A DNA stretch of 64,000 nucleotides from Gemmatimonadota bacterium. GTDB taxonomy: Bacteria; Gemmatimonadota; Gemmatimonadetes; Longimicrobiales; Gaopeijiaceae. The notes beneath the pieces are model-generated. The model saw only the letters and a list, made by a program, of their open reading frames with translations, was not told where the DNA came from and did not search any database. Both the position numbers and the translations under genes were made by a program. Positions 44,072 through 53,299 of the stretch are shown piece by piece. The DNA is taken from assembly GCA_015664885.1 (NCBI GenBank), contig DQPL01000019.1, positions 1 to 64,000 of the forward strand. Direction: 5' to 3'. Every line of letters starts with the position of its first letter. The first letter of the stretch is position 1.

Positions 44072-46521
44072 CAATCCCCCGGCACCAGTTCGGGGGTGGA
44101 CGTGGGCGCACCAGCCCCAGGATTCAAGATCGGCTTGCGCAGAGTATCCGCCTCTCGAGCCGCCTCGAGGGCACGCCACACATTCGGTGGTGAGAACGGC
44201 AACCGGTCCATACGCACGCCCACCGCGTCGTAGATCGCGTTGGCGATCGCCGGGATCGACGGGTGCAGCGGACCCTCGCCCGCCTCCTTGGCGCCGTACG
44301 GACCCTCGGGATCGATCGACTCGACAATCAGCGACTGCAGTTCCGGAGTGTCGAGGCTGGTCGGAATCCGGTAGTCGAGCAGTGAGGGCGCGTCGTGCAG
44401 ACCGGCCCTGCCGTGTTCGGCGTCCTTGAAGACCTGCTCTTCCATGAGCGCCTCACCGAAGCCCATATAGGCGGAGCCCTCCATCTGGCCTTCGACGAGA
44501 ACCGGATTGAGCGCCCGGCCGCAGTCGTGCGCGACCCAGATCTTCTTCACGTCGACGATGCCGGTCTCGACGTCGACCTCGACCTCGGCGACGTGCGCGG
44601 TAAACGAATAGGCAGGCGACGCACCGATGGTCGCTCCGCGGTACTCACCGTGCACGTCTTTGGGGGTATTGTACGAGCCCGTTGAGCCGAGCGTCCCGAA
44701 CTTGGCTTCGGCCAGGTTGAACGCCTCCTTGACGTGCATTTGGCGTTCGGTGTCGGGCGCCCACAGCGCGAGGCCGCCTGCGAGCAGTACCTCGCCGGGC
44801 TTCACGTCCCACTCCTCCGCGACCGCCTCCTGCACCATGCCACGCAGCTTGCGCGCGGCGTCGATCGCGGCGTTGCCGACCATGAAGGTCACTCGGCTGG
44901 AATAGGCTCCCAGGTCGACGGGCGTAAAGTCGGTGTCGCCGCGTAGAACGCGTACGTAATCGAGCGGGACACCCAGCTCCTCCGCGGCGATGTAAGCCAC
45001 CATGGAGTCACACCCCTGGCCGATCTCGCTGGCGCCGCTGAATACAGCGACGCGCCCTGAACGGTCGACTTGCATCTGCACGCCGGACTGCGGCATGTCG
45101 TTCGGGTAGATCGGATAGTTCGTTCCGGTGATGTAGGTCGATCCCGCGACGCCGAGTCCGCATCCGAAGGGCAGCTTGCGAAAGCGGTCCTTCCAGGCGC
45201 TCTCGCGCTCGACCGACTCGAGGCACTCCATGAACCCGTTCGACGTCACGCGCAGTTCATTGATCGTGCGGGTATTCGAGCCGATGAAGTTGAGCCGGCG
45301 GAACTCGATGGGGTCGAGGTCGAGCCGCTCTGACAGCTTGTCGATCTGCACCTCGAAGGCGAAGCGAGGCTGGACCGAGCCGTGCCCGCGCTTCGGGCCG
45401 CAGGCGGGCTTGTTGGTATACACGCGAGTCGAATCGAATCGGTACGCCGGCATCTCATACGGCGCGCACAGCAACTGGCCCGCGTAGTACGTCGTGACGA
45501 GCCCGAACGACGCGTAGGCGCCTCCGTCGAGCACGATCTCCGCGTCGACCGACGTCAGCTTGCCGGCTGCGGTAGCACCCGTCCGGTACTTCATGTGGAA
45601 GGGGTGTCTGCCACGGTGCGCGTAGAAGACTTCTTCTCGGGTGTACAGGATTTTCACCGGACGGCCCGTGATCATCGACAGCTTGGCTACGCAGAATTCG
45701 AGATCGAACGGCTCGCTCTTACCGCCGAACGCGCCGCCCACGAGGGGCTGGAGCACGCGCACGTGAGCCTGGTCGACTTCGAGCACACGAGCGAGCTCCC
45801 GGTGTAAGTAGTGGGGCACCTGGGTGGCGGACCAAACGGTGAGCTTGCCGGAAGACTCACCATCCTGCCGCTGGAAGCCGCCACCAGCCTGCCACAGCCC
45901 GATGGCACAATGCGGTTCGATGGCCGTGTGGGTCGAGCCCTCGAAAAAGTACTCGCCCTCCACCACGGCATCGGAGCCGTCCATCAACTCGTCCACCTCG
46001 CCGAACTCCAAATGCACCTTCTTGGTGACGTTGCCGTTCCAGTCGGCCTTCTTCGGTTCGTGCACGTAGGGCGTTGAGCCATCCGCCTCGAGCGCCTCGA
46101 ACGGATCGAAAAATGCCGGCAACTCCTCGTATTCGACTTCGATGAGCTCGAGCGCTCGCAGCGCGGTGTCCTCGTCGACCGCCGCCACCGCAGCGACGCC
46201 GTCGCCGACATAGCGGACTCGGTCTACACAGAGTGGGTATTCATCGGGCGTCCAGGGGATGATGCCATACGTGGTCGGCATGTCCTGACCCGTAACCACC
46301 CCGTGTACCCCGTCCAGCGCCTCAGCAGAACTGGTGTCGATCGAGACGATTCTCGCGTGCGGGTGCGGACTACGCAGGATCTTGCCGTGAAGCATGCCCG
46401 GAAAGACCAGATCGTCAGTGTAGAGCGCCCGACCGGTCGACTTGTCGAGCCCTTCCACTTTACGCATGGGCGTGCCGATTAAATTCCAGTCGGACTTAAT
46501 CTTACGTCCGTTGTTACTCAT
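44071..46521 (-). CDS. Molybdenum hydroxylase large (Mo-pterin) subunit, HcrA-like
   Basis: The 816-residue catalytic subunit starts at ATG 46521 (GGGGAG upstream; overlaps the small subunit stop by ATGA); the frame extends 105 codons further up without family similarity. It has LVGGAFGGKSEPFDLE for Mo-cofactor binding and PYGAKEAGEGPLHPSIPA with the probable catalytic Glu near the C-terminus. N-terminal GRALYTDDLVFPGMLHGKILRS is typical. Together with the two other subunits it forms a xanthine-oxidase-family enzyme hydroxylating or, in the HcrA branch, reductively dehydroxylating an aromatic substrate. Confidence 0.93.
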   Translation of the reverse strand: MSNNGRKIKSDWNLIGTPMRKVEGLDKSTGRALYTDDLVFPGMLHGKILRSPHPHARIVSIDTSSAEALDGVHGVVTGQDMPTTYGIIPWTPDEYPLCVDRVRYVGDGVAAVAAVDEDTALRALELIEVEYEELPAFFDPFEALEADGSTPYVHEPKKADWNGNVTKKVHLEFGEVDELMDGSDAVVEGEYFFEGSTHTAIEPHCAIGLWQAGGGFQRQDGESSGKLTVWSATQVPHYLHRELARVLEVDQAHVRVLQPLVGGAFGGKSEPFDLEFCVAKLSMITGRPVKILYTREEVFYAHRGRHPFHMKYRTGATAAGKLTSVDAEIVLDGGAYASFGLVTTYYAGQLLCAPYEMPAYRFDSTRVYTNKPACGPKRGHGSVQPRFAFEVQIDKLSERLDLDPIEFRRLNFIGSNTRTINELRVTSNGFMECLESVERESAWKDRFRKLPFGCGLGVAGSTYITGTNYPIYPNDMPQSGVQMQVDRSGRVAVFSGASEIGQGCDSMVAYIAAEELGVPLDYVRVLRGDTDFTPVDLGAYSSRVTFMVGNAAIDAARKLRGMVQEAVAEEWDVKPGEVLLAGGLALWAPDTERQMHVKEAFNLAEAKFGTLGSTGSYNTPKDVHGEYRGATIGASPAYSFTAHVAEVEVDVETGIVDVKKIWVAHDCGRALNPVLVEGQMEGSAYMGFGEALMEEQVFKDAEHGRAGLHDAPSLLDYRIPTSLDTPELQSLIVESIDPEGPYGAKEAGEGPLHPSIPAIANAIYDAVGVRMDRLPFSPPNVWRALEAAREADTLRKPILNPGAGAPTSTPELVPGD

Positions 46522-47024
46522 CCTGAGGCTCCCCCGACACTTGCACCATTTTGCATCGCGGCAGCAGCAGCCTCCACGGCGTCGTAGATCTTCGTATAGC
46601 CCGTGCAGCGACACAGATTTCCCGCCAAGGCCTCCTTGATCTGCTCGCGAGTGGGGTCCCCGGTGCGCTCGAGAAGCGCGGCCGCGGAGCAAAGGATGCC
46701 GGGTGTGCAGAAACCGCACTGGGCGGCGCCGTTCAGGTCGAACGCGTCCTGTAGTGGATGCGGGGCCTCCCGTGAAGCCAAGCCCTCCACCGTCGTGACC
46801 GTTCGGCCCTCGGCCTCCCAAACCGGCGTGATGCAAGAGAGGGTGGGCTCACCGTCCAGAATTACCGTGCACGCGCCGCAGTCACCCTTGTCACACCCCT
46901 GTTTCGACCCCGTGAGGCCGAGGGCATATCGCAGCGTCTCGAGCAAGGTGAAGTGAGTCGGAACCCCAACTTCCTGGCGGTCGCCGTTGACCGTGAGACG
47001 GACGATCTCTGTAGCAGCGGACAT
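46518..47024 (-). CDS. Molybdenum hydroxylase [2Fe-2S] small subunit
   Basis: The 168-residue protein holds two [2Fe-2S] clusters: ferredoxin-type GCDKGDCGACTVILDG with a later cysteine in LSCITP, and the C-terminal QCGFCTPG with GNLCRCTGYTKI. It moves electrons between the Mo centre and FAD subunit. The start ATG 47024 gives the normal N-terminus (MSAATEIVRLTVNGDRQ); the frame runs another 50 codons upstream. First gene of the operon. Confidence 0.94.
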   Translation of the reverse strand: MSAATEIVRLTVNGDRQEVGVPTHFTLLETLRYALGLTGSKQGCDKGDCGACTVILDGEPTLSCITPVWEAEGRTVTTVEGLASREAPHPLQDAFDLNGAAQCGFCTPGILCSAAALLERTGDPTREQIKEALAGNLCRCTGYTKIYDAVEAAAAAMQNGASVGGASG

Positions 47025-47172
47025 GTGAAAAAGGTCGCCGGACGAGAAGGAGCCTGCAATATGAGGAATGCCGAGTAACGGCGGTGGAACACTATTTCGA
47101 GTCGGGGTAGTCCCAGTTTCCCAATCCCAAGAACCCCGGTCGCCCCCCCGGTGGAAGCACAGGAGAGCAAGC

Positions 47173-47589
47173 ATGCCTTATCCGGAAATGATGGTAGCCC
47201 CGATGCGTGAGGACCTGGTCCGCGTCGGGTTCGCTGAGATGCGGACGCCCGAAGATGTCGATGCAGTGCTCGGGACTGAGAAGCGCACCACACTCGTCGT
47301 GGTGAACTCCATATGCGGTTGCGCTGCCGCGATGATGCGCCCGGCCGTCTACATGTCGCTACAGGGAGACAAGAAGCCCGAGGTCCTGACCACGGTGTTC
47401 GCCGGCCAGGACATGGAAGCCACGGACCGCACCCGGGACTACATCACCGGCTATCCGCCATCGTCCCCGTCGATCGCGCTCTTCAAGGACGGCGAGCTGG
47501 CATACTTCATCGAGCGCCACCAGATCGAGGGGCGCAACCCGGAAGACATCGCAGCCGACCTCTGCGCCGCATACGAGCAGCACTGCTGA
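47173..47589 (+). CDS. Bacilliredoxin (BrxA/BrxB family)
   Basis: A 138-residue thioredoxin-fold protein of the YphP/YqiW family that removes bacillithiol or other thiols from proteins under oxidative stress. The signature CGC site is in VVNSICGCAAAMMRPA; IALFKDGELAYFIERHQIEGR is also typical. AGGAGAG six bases before ATG 47173. A rho-independent terminator follows. Divergent from the Mo enzyme operon; other bacillithiol genes are not visible here. Confidence 0.93.
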   Translation: MPYPEMMVAPMREDLVRVGFAEMRTPEDVDAVLGTEKRTTLVVVNSICGCAAAMMRPAVYMSLQGDKKPEVLTTVFAGQDMEATDRTRDYITGYPPSSPSIALFKDGELAYFIERHQIEGRNPEDIAADLCAAYEQHC

Positions 47590-47639
47590 GGTAATGAGCT
47601 GGCGGGCCGACGCGCGCCCTACTCGCTCAGAGGCTCCCA

Positions 47640-47671
47640 GGGGGCTCCGGTGAAAGGCCGGAGCCTCTTTT
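47640..47671 (+). terminator. Rho-independent terminator after the bacilliredoxin gene
   Basis: GGGGCTCCGG (47641-47650) pairs with CCGGAGCCTC (47658-47667) across a TGAAAGG loop, followed by TTTT at 47668-47671. Well placed about 50 bases after the stop. Confidence 0.85.
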
Positions 47672-47842
47672 GCGTATGGCCAACACGCGGGTGAAGAACG
47701 CAGGACCACCGTGCTGCAACCCCGCGCTGCAACCTTAGGCCTGCTCTGAACGTCTGTTTTAGATACAGGAACATGCCAGCAGGGGGTGGAGTTCTACCTC
47801 TGAATGCTGGGGCGAGCCAGGGGGCTCGCTACCACTCACGTG

Positions 47843-48259
47843 ATGATGATGATGAAGGGGATTTGTCGAGTGGCACTGGTGATGGGGATGGTCGCTTTCA
47901 GCGCGGCTTCAGCCGAAGCCGTGCAAGTGAAGGGGTCCTGGGACGACGCTGGCCACGAAGTGCGCGTCGTGAACAACTACCAGTCGCCAGTGCGCGTATA
48001 CGTGCAGGACGTCAACGGCCGTATGCACCTGATTGGCCGCGTGGCCCGGGGCCAGTTCAAAGTGCTCGAGGTCTCGGCAGAGATCGCCGACATGGACGAC
48101 GTGCGACTGAAGGTCTATCCGAACGAGCCGGTCTGGTCGCTGGTGGGCAATACAACCGGGATCAAGACCAAGGAACTCAGTTTGCAGGAGGGTGACGCTG
48201 TCACCATGTGGCTCGAGACGGATCTCACGCAGTCGATGATCGAGGTCCAGCAGGGCTGA
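47843..48259 (+). CDS. Secreted protein of unknown function
   Basis: The start is one of four tandem ATGs (47843-47854). The about 135-residue product has a signal peptide (VALVMGMVAFSAASAEA) and a compact beta-rich domain of about 115 residues (EVRVVNNYQSPVRVYVQDVNG). I do not know the family. The terminator at 48279 ends it. About 170 bases upstream contain no visible gene, presumably its promoter. Confidence 0.7.
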   Translation: MMMMKGICRVALVMGMVAFSAASAEAVQVKGSWDDAGHEVRVVNNYQSPVRVYVQDVNGRMHLIGRVARGQFKVLEVSAEIADMDDVRLKVYPNEPVWSLVGNTTGIKTKELSLQEGDAVTMWLETDLTQSMIEVQQG

Positions 48260-48278
48260 GTTCTCTTACTGGGAATCC

Positions 48279-48312
48279 GGGCCGCGAGGGCATCAGCTCT
48301 CGCGGCCCTTTC
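48279..48312 (+). terminator. Rho-independent terminator
   Basis: GGGCCGCGAG (48279-48288) pairs perfectly with CTCGCGGCCC (48299-48308), followed by TTTC. It lies between the secreted protein gene and the convergent DUF1028 gene. Confidence 0.78.
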
Positions 48313-48319
48313 TCGCGCG

Positions 48320-49165
48320 CTACCTACCGCGGATTCTGTCCCGCCGTCGACCGGCGATCTCGACCAGCCGGCGCAACTCCACGATGGGATTCTCGGCATC
48401 GTCGACCTGCAGACGCAGTACGACGTCATTGTTGAGCCAGACCCCGCCGTCTTCCTTTACGATGATCATCGCTGCCGACTGCATACCCCGTCGATCACCG
48501 CCCGCGGCCTGACCCGCCTCCAAAGCAGCCATCAGCTTGAACGAGAGGTGACCCTCCGTCGCCTCGAACGCCTCCACCATATCGGCCACGACGTCCGGAC
48601 CCGCCAGGATGTTGCCCTGAGCCGAGACATTGGCGCCGATCCGGTGACCGGCCCAGTCCGACGCTTCCGGACCAGTGTGCGTCGCCACATCGCCCCGCGC
48701 GTCCATCACCGAGAACTGCCGGCCCAGTTTGGTCCACCCATCCGGACGAGGGTCCCGATCGTTGTCGAGAATCGTGCGCACGACGTCCTGCGCCGAAAGT
48801 CCCTGCCGTAGTAGCGCGAGGCCCTGAGGCCCATAGCTCACGTCGACGATCGCCTGCGTGGCAACGACGCCAACATTGGCCTCTGCCCAGAGTACGCCGT
48901 TGCCGACGGAGAAGACGCGTGACTGAACCGCCCCGCCGACCTCACCAGTCTCGGGGTCGTAGCCGACGATCGAGAACGTCGCGACGGGCGGCCAGCGTTC
49001 GACTTCATGTACCGCGACGGCGGGCCGCTCACCGGGTGCCGGCACCTCCTGGGCGCCGGCCGGGGCTATCACCACCGGCAGTGTCAGCCCTACAGCCAGC
49101 GGTAGCACTACCCATAGCGTCCGCGTCGCCAGCCCCGGCCCGCGGCATCGGAGGCGGAGCCTCAA
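48320..49165 (-). CDS. DUF1028 family Ntn-like putative hydrolase, secreted
   Basis: A 281-residue protein with a signal sequence (about 15-37) and a DUF1028 domain: ATFSIVGYDPETGEVGGAVQSRVFSVGN, then VDVSYGPQGLALLRQGLSAQ and the C-terminal RRGMQSAAMIIV. DUF1028 resembles Ntn hydrolases (gamma-glutamyl or peptidase-like); substrates are unproven. The TTG start at 49165 overlaps the cupin stop (TTGA), so it ends a coupled run M20-cupin-DUF1028. Confidence 0.85.
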   Translation of the reverse strand: MRLRLRCRGPGLATRTLWVVLPLAVGLTLPVVIAPAGAQEVPAPGERPAVAVHEVERWPPVATFSIVGYDPETGEVGGAVQSRVFSVGNGVLWAEANVGVVATQAIVDVSYGPQGLALLRQGLSAQDVVRTILDNDRDPRPDGWTKLGRQFSVMDARGDVATHTGPEASDWAGHRIGANVSAQGNILAGPDVVADMVEAFEATEGHLSFKLMAALEAGQAAGGDRRGMQSAAMIIVKEDGGVWLNNDVVLRLQVDDAENPIVELRRLVEIAGRRRDRIRGR

Positions 49166-49488
49166 CGGTACTCCTCACGCACGGGCGAAAAGACGTCCAG
49201 AATCTTGCATGCGGTGCACGCGGTACCGCCGTGTACCTGCCCCCCCTCGATCACGAGCACATCCCCCGCACTCAACACATGGCTGGTTCCGTCCACGACC
49301 AACTCGATCGTGCCCTCGAGCATGTTGACGATCTGCTCGTGCGGATGGCTGTGGTCGGGCACGCTCGCGCCCTCATCCACATCCCAGAAGACATGAGTGG
49401 TGTGCTCGGAATGCACGAAGTGCCCACGGAAGCCGGGCATGATCTCACGCACCTCGGTCGACCAGACGTCCTGCACATATTCAGCCAT
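49162..49488 (-). CDS. Small cupin-fold protein
   Basis: The 108-residue single-domain cupin has metal-type residues in VPDHSHPHEQIVNMLEG (motif 1) and LVIEGGQVHGGTACTACK (motif 2), with His and Glu as likely metal ligands. Such proteins are dioxygenases, isomerases or binding proteins, or sit in regulators. ATG 49488 overlaps the peptidase stop (TGATG). Possibly processes or senses products of the neighbouring peptidase. Confidence 0.85.
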   Translation of the reverse strand: MAEYVQDVWSTEVREIMPGFRGHFVHSEHTTHVFWDVDEGASVPDHSHPHEQIVNMLEGTIELVVDGTSHVLSAGDVLVIEGGQVHGGTACTACKILDVFSPVREEYR

Positions 49489-50981
49489 CACTGCTCCTCC
49501 ATGATTGGTCGCGTCGCCGCGAAGCGTTCCAGGATCTTGATGGTCATTTCAACGCCTCTGCGCACGTTCTCTTCGGTCACTCGCTCGTCGTTCCCGTGCA
49601 CCCCGCCCGAGTCCTCGGCCGGCGTCGCGGTCGCGCTGTACCCGTAGCTCACGATGCCGATGTCGCGAAAGAAGTGGCTGTCGGTGAAGCCTCCCGAAAC
49701 CTGGGGGACGAAACTCGCTTCCGGGAACGTCTCGAGCGTGACCTCGCGCAGGGTTTCGTACAGGCCGGTATCAATCGAGGATACGGCGGGTGTGAAGCCC
49801 ATCAGCACTTCCATCTCGATGTCGGGCCCAAGCACTTCCTGCAGCTCGGCGAGCCACGACTCCGGATCTTGATCCGGCAGCAACCGGCAGTCGATTTCTG
49901 CCCAGACCTCCGGCGATACCACGTTGATCTTCTCACTACCACCGAAGCGCGTGATCGAGCAGGTATTACGCACGAGCGTATGAAGGCCGGGCGCATACTC
50001 CTGCAGCTCGAGCAGAACCCCGGGTTCCCTGATCGCCGACGAAAGATCCTGGAAGCGACTGCGCCAGGGCTCCGGATAACGCTCGGCCATGCCCTTGAAG
50101 TGGCGATCGACGGCCGGGATTACTCGAGCGTCGAATTGGTAACGGCGGAAACGGTCCAATGCTTCGATCATGACCAAGGACGCATACGACACCAGCGGCC
50201 TCGAGCCGTGCCCCGGCTCGCCCGTCGCCGTGAGCCGCACCCAGTACGGCACTTTCTGAGTGACCTCGACTCCGAATTGCACCTTTCCCTGCACGACGGA
50301 GCCACCGCCTCCCTCGTTGAGAAGAAAACCGATGTCCTCGAAAAGCTCGCTTCGGTTGTCCACGAGCCATCCGGCCCCGAAGAATCCGCCAGCCTCTTCG
50401 TCCGCGGTGGCCATGAAGACGACGTCGCGATTCAGCGGTGTCCGAGTCCGATGCAGCGCCAGGAAGGTCGCCAGATGCAGGATCCCACTCGCCTTGGTAT
50501 CGAGCGCGCCCCGTCCGTAGATGTATCCGTCGCGTAATTCGCCCGCGAGCGGATCGGTGGTCCAAAACCGTTCATCGGCTGGCACGACGTCCATGTGGTG
50601 CAGAAGCAGCAGCCCAGGTTCGTCCCCGCCTTCGATGCGCGCCCAAATGTTTCCGCGTCCGGGCGCCGACTCGACCATCTCGTATTCGATGCCCTCGGCC
50701 TCGAAGATCTCGGCGAAGAACTCGGCGCCCCGGGTCTCGTTTCCCGGCGGGTTGACGGTGTTGATGCGGATGTACTGCTGCACCCACTCGACAGCCTCGT
50801 CTTGAAGCGCAGCGAGGTCGATCTGTCCGGAGGCGTGCGCTGGAACTGCGGCGCTGAACAGCACACCAGCAGTGAGCTGCGCCGTACCAGTGATCCATCT
50901 TCGCGCAGCAACCCGGGCCATGGCTTCAGGCTTCGCTGGGCTGCGCGCATCGGGCCCGAGATTCGTTCGATAGAGCATCAT
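49488..50981 (-). CDS. M20-family zinc peptidase/carboxypeptidase, secreted
   Basis: The 497-residue protein (start ATG 50981 behind GGA; ATG 50921 would also give the signal SAAVPAHASG) is of the PM20D1/carboxypeptidase-S type. Zinc ligands and catalytic residues fall in LLLLHHMDVVPAD, YGRGALDTKA, FMATADEEAGG and the final HGNDERV. It removes C-terminal residues or splits N-acyl amino acids in the periplasm. Coupled to the cupin gene. The divergent Gfo/Idh gene lies 180 bases away. Confidence 0.92.
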   Translation of the reverse strand: MMLYRTNLGPDARSPAKPEAMARVAARRWITGTAQLTAGVLFSAAVPAHASGQIDLAALQDEAVEWVQQYIRINTVNPPGNETRGAEFFAEIFEAEGIEYEMVESAPGRGNIWARIEGGDEPGLLLLHHMDVVPADERFWTTDPLAGELRDGYIYGRGALDTKASGILHLATFLALHRTRTPLNRDVVFMATADEEAGGFFGAGWLVDNRSELFEDIGFLLNEGGGGSVVQGKVQFGVEVTQKVPYWVRLTATGEPGHGSRPLVSYASLVMIEALDRFRRYQFDARVIPAVDRHFKGMAERYPEPWRSRFQDLSSAIREPGVLLELQEYAPGLHTLVRNTCSITRFGGSEKINVVSPEVWAEIDCRLLPDQDPESWLAELQEVLGPDIEMEVLMGFTPAVSSIDTGLYETLREVTLETFPEASFVPQVSGGFTDSHFFRDIGIVSYGYSATATPAEDSGGVHGNDERVTEENVRRGVEMTIKILERFAATRPIMEEQ

Positions 50982-51160
50982 CTTTCCTTTCAGCAAAGTG
51001 CAGCGCCTCGCGCAGTCGAGCTGGGCTCAAGATCATGGCACCGAGCAGATTACTACCGACCCGATGCTCTAGCCACAGAAGGTCTCGGGCATCGGCTGGC
51101 AATCGGGCGACGGCGCGCGCATTCTTCGGAGTCCACCACTGGCCACCCGAGAACCTAACC

Positions 51161-52525
51161 ATGACCGATCTCCGACCGCCTCAATCACGCCGCAGCTTCC
51201 TGAGCAAGCTCGCCGCGGGCGCGCTCGCCTCCGGCGCGACACCGCTCGTGCTCTCTGCCACGGAAAGACGCAACGCATATACGATGGCGACCCGCGCCTA
51301 TCAATCAGCCAACGATCGAATCAACCTGGCCGTGATCGGGGCAGGCGGCATGGGCATGTCCGACGTGGACACGGCGCTGCGCGTGCCTGGCGTGAAGCTC
51401 GTCGCTGCCGCCGACTGCTTTGATGGCAGGCTGAGCGATGCGAAGCAGGGCCACGGGAGCGACCTCTTCACCACGCGGGACTACCGGGAGATTCTCGCGC
51501 GCGACGACATCGACGCCGTCATCGTCGGAACACCGGACCACTGGCATCAGAAAATCTCTGTAGACGCTCTGCGCGCCGGCAAAGCGGTTTATTGCGAGAA
51601 GCCAATGGTGCACAAGATCGAAGAGGGCGCCGAGCTGATCCGCGCGCAGCAGGAATCCGGAAAGACGTTCCAGGTCGGCAGCCAGGGCATGAGCTCGCTC
51701 GGCAATGAGAAAGCGAAGGAGCTGCTCGAGCAGGGCGCCATCGGTGAGCTCAACTACGCCGAAGGATTTTGGGCGAGGAACGACCCGATCGGTGCCTGGC
51801 AGTACGCGATTCCCGAAGACGCGTCGGAGGAGACCGTCGATTGGGACATGTTCCTGGGCAGTGCGCCACATAAGCCATACGACCCGCTGCGCATCTTCCG
51901 CTGGCGCAACTACCGAGACTACGGAACCGGCGTGTCGGGCGACCTCTTCGTGCACCTCTTTTCGAGCCTGCACTTCGTGACGTCATCGCACGGGCCCCGG
52001 AAGGTCATGGCTCAGGGCGGCCTGCGGTATTGGAAGGACGGCCGCGAGGTGCCGGACATCCTGCTGGGCATGTTCGACTACCCGGAGACCGACGCACATC
52101 CTCCGTTCAATCTTTCGCTGAGGGTGAACTTCGTGGACGGCACTTCCGGCACCACATTCCTGCGGTTGGTGGGGAGCGAGGGCGCGATGGACGTGACCTG
52201 GACCGACGTCGTGCTGCGCCGGAACAAGTCGGTCAGCGCCACCGACGTGTTCAGCCAGATGAAAGCGGACGAAATGGACCAAGGCCTCGAAGCACGAAAG
52301 CAGATGCTGCCGCCGGCCGAGAGTGTATACACTGTCGAAAGGGGCTACATGGGCGCCCACTTCGACCACTTCATGAACTTCTTCCGCGGCGTGCGCAACG
52401 GGACGCCGGTTCACGAGGACGCGGTCTTCGGCTTACGTGCCGCCGCGCCGGCGCTCGCGTGCAACAACAGCTATTTCGATGAGAAGGTGGTCTCTTGGGA
52501 TCCCGAGCAGATGAGGGTGTTATGA
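51161..52525 (+). CDS. Gfo/Idh/MocA-family oxidoreductase, Tat-exported
   Basis: Start at ATG 51161 yields 454 residues with a Tat signal (SRRSFLSKLAAGALASG). NAD(P) is bound by VIGAGGMGMSDVD, and CEKPMVHKIEEG is the conserved EKP step with the catalytic Lys. The C-terminal beta sheet domain contains GSEGAMDVTW. Tat export implies the protein is folded with cofactor before export. Coupled by ATGA to a DUF1080 protein, which supports a role in oxidising sugars or glycosides to 3-keto forms. Confidence 0.92.
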   Translation: MTDLRPPQSRRSFLSKLAAGALASGATPLVLSATERRNAYTMATRAYQSANDRINLAVIGAGGMGMSDVDTALRVPGVKLVAAADCFDGRLSDAKQGHGSDLFTTRDYREILARDDIDAVIVGTPDHWHQKISVDALRAGKAVYCEKPMVHKIEEGAELIRAQQESGKTFQVGSQGMSSLGNEKAKELLEQGAIGELNYAEGFWARNDPIGAWQYAIPEDASEETVDWDMFLGSAPHKPYDPLRIFRWRNYRDYGTGVSGDLFVHLFSSLHFVTSSHGPRKVMAQGGLRYWKDGREVPDILLGMFDYPETDAHPPFNLSLRVNFVDGTSGTTFLRLVGSEGAMDVTWTDVVLRRNKSVSATDVFSQMKADEMDQGLEARKQMLPPAESVYTVERGYMGAHFDHFMNFFRGVRNGTPVHEDAVFGLRAAAPALACNNSYFDEKVVSWDPEQMRVL

Positions 52526-53298
52526 GAATCCCGCGATGGCCAACCGCGCTTCTATTGTGCGCCTTTGCGGCGGCATGCGGCGGCGAGCGCACAGACGATA
52601 CTGCAGCAGCGGATGACATGGCCCTTGCGATTGCCCACAACACGTTGGGCGCCGACGAGGAAGCCGCAGGCTGGATCCTGCTCTTCGACGGACATAGCTC
52701 CGACGGATGGCGGGGCTACGGCCGTGACGATCTGCCGCCAGGCAGCTGGAAGGCCGAGGACGGCGAGCTCGCAGGCCTGTCGTCGGACGGAAACATGGAC
52801 GGGGGGGACGCAATCACCGTCGCGGAGTTCACGGACTTCGATCTCGTATTCGACTTCAAGGTGGGTCCCGAGGGCAACAGCGGGGTTTTCTACCGCGTGA
52901 AGGAGACGCCGGACAAGGGACTTTGGCAGGTCGCGGCGGAGTACCAGGTGCTCGATGACCCCGCGTACGTCGCTATGGGCACGATGGACATGAGGACCCA
53001 CCTCACGGGTGACAACTACGACCTGCATTCGGCCACCGAGAGGACCATTAACCCGACCGGCGACTGGAACACGGGTCGCATCGTCGTAGACGGCAACCAC
53101 GTCACGCATTGGCTGAACGATCACATCACGGTCGAATTCGAACTGTATTCCGACGAGTGGGAACAGTTGGTCGCCAAGAGCAAGTTCGGCGTGGAGGAGT
53201 TCTACTCTCGCGCGCCCTCGGGCTCGATCGGGCTGCAGGACCACGGTACGCCCGTGTGGTATCGGAACATGAAGATCCGGCCTCTGAACGAGAACTGA
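52522..53298 (+). CDS. DUF1080 (3-keto-disaccharide hydrolase-like) lipoprotein
   Basis: The 258-residue product has a lipobox (LLCAFAAACGG) and one lectin-like jelly-roll domain, DUF1080: FDGHSSDGWRGYG, EGNSGVFYRVKE and IGLQDHGTPVWYRNMKI. Proven members hydrolyse 3-keto-glycosides made by an oxidoreductase such as the one just upstream (overlap ATGA). It acts outside the cytoplasm. A second, different DUF1080 protein follows. Confidence 0.9.
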   Translation: MRIPRWPTALLLCAFAAACGGERTDDTAAADDMALAIAHNTLGADEEAAGWILLFDGHSSDGWRGYGRDDLPPGSWKAEDGELAGLSSDGNMDGGDAITVAEFTDFDLVFDFKVGPEGNSGVFYRVKETPDKGLWQVAAEYQVLDDPAYVAMGTMDMRTHLTGDNYDLHSATERTINPTGDWNTGRIVVDGNHVTHWLNDHITVEFELYSDEWEQLVAKSKFGVEEFYSRAPSGSIGLQDHGTPVWYRNMKIRPLNEN

Positions 53299-53299
53299 T

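Noticed and set aside
47640-48312. Riboswitch upstream of the secreted protein at 47843
   Set aside because: Only the terminator of the upstream gene is present; no conserved aptamer core such as a T-box or thiamine element is recognisable.
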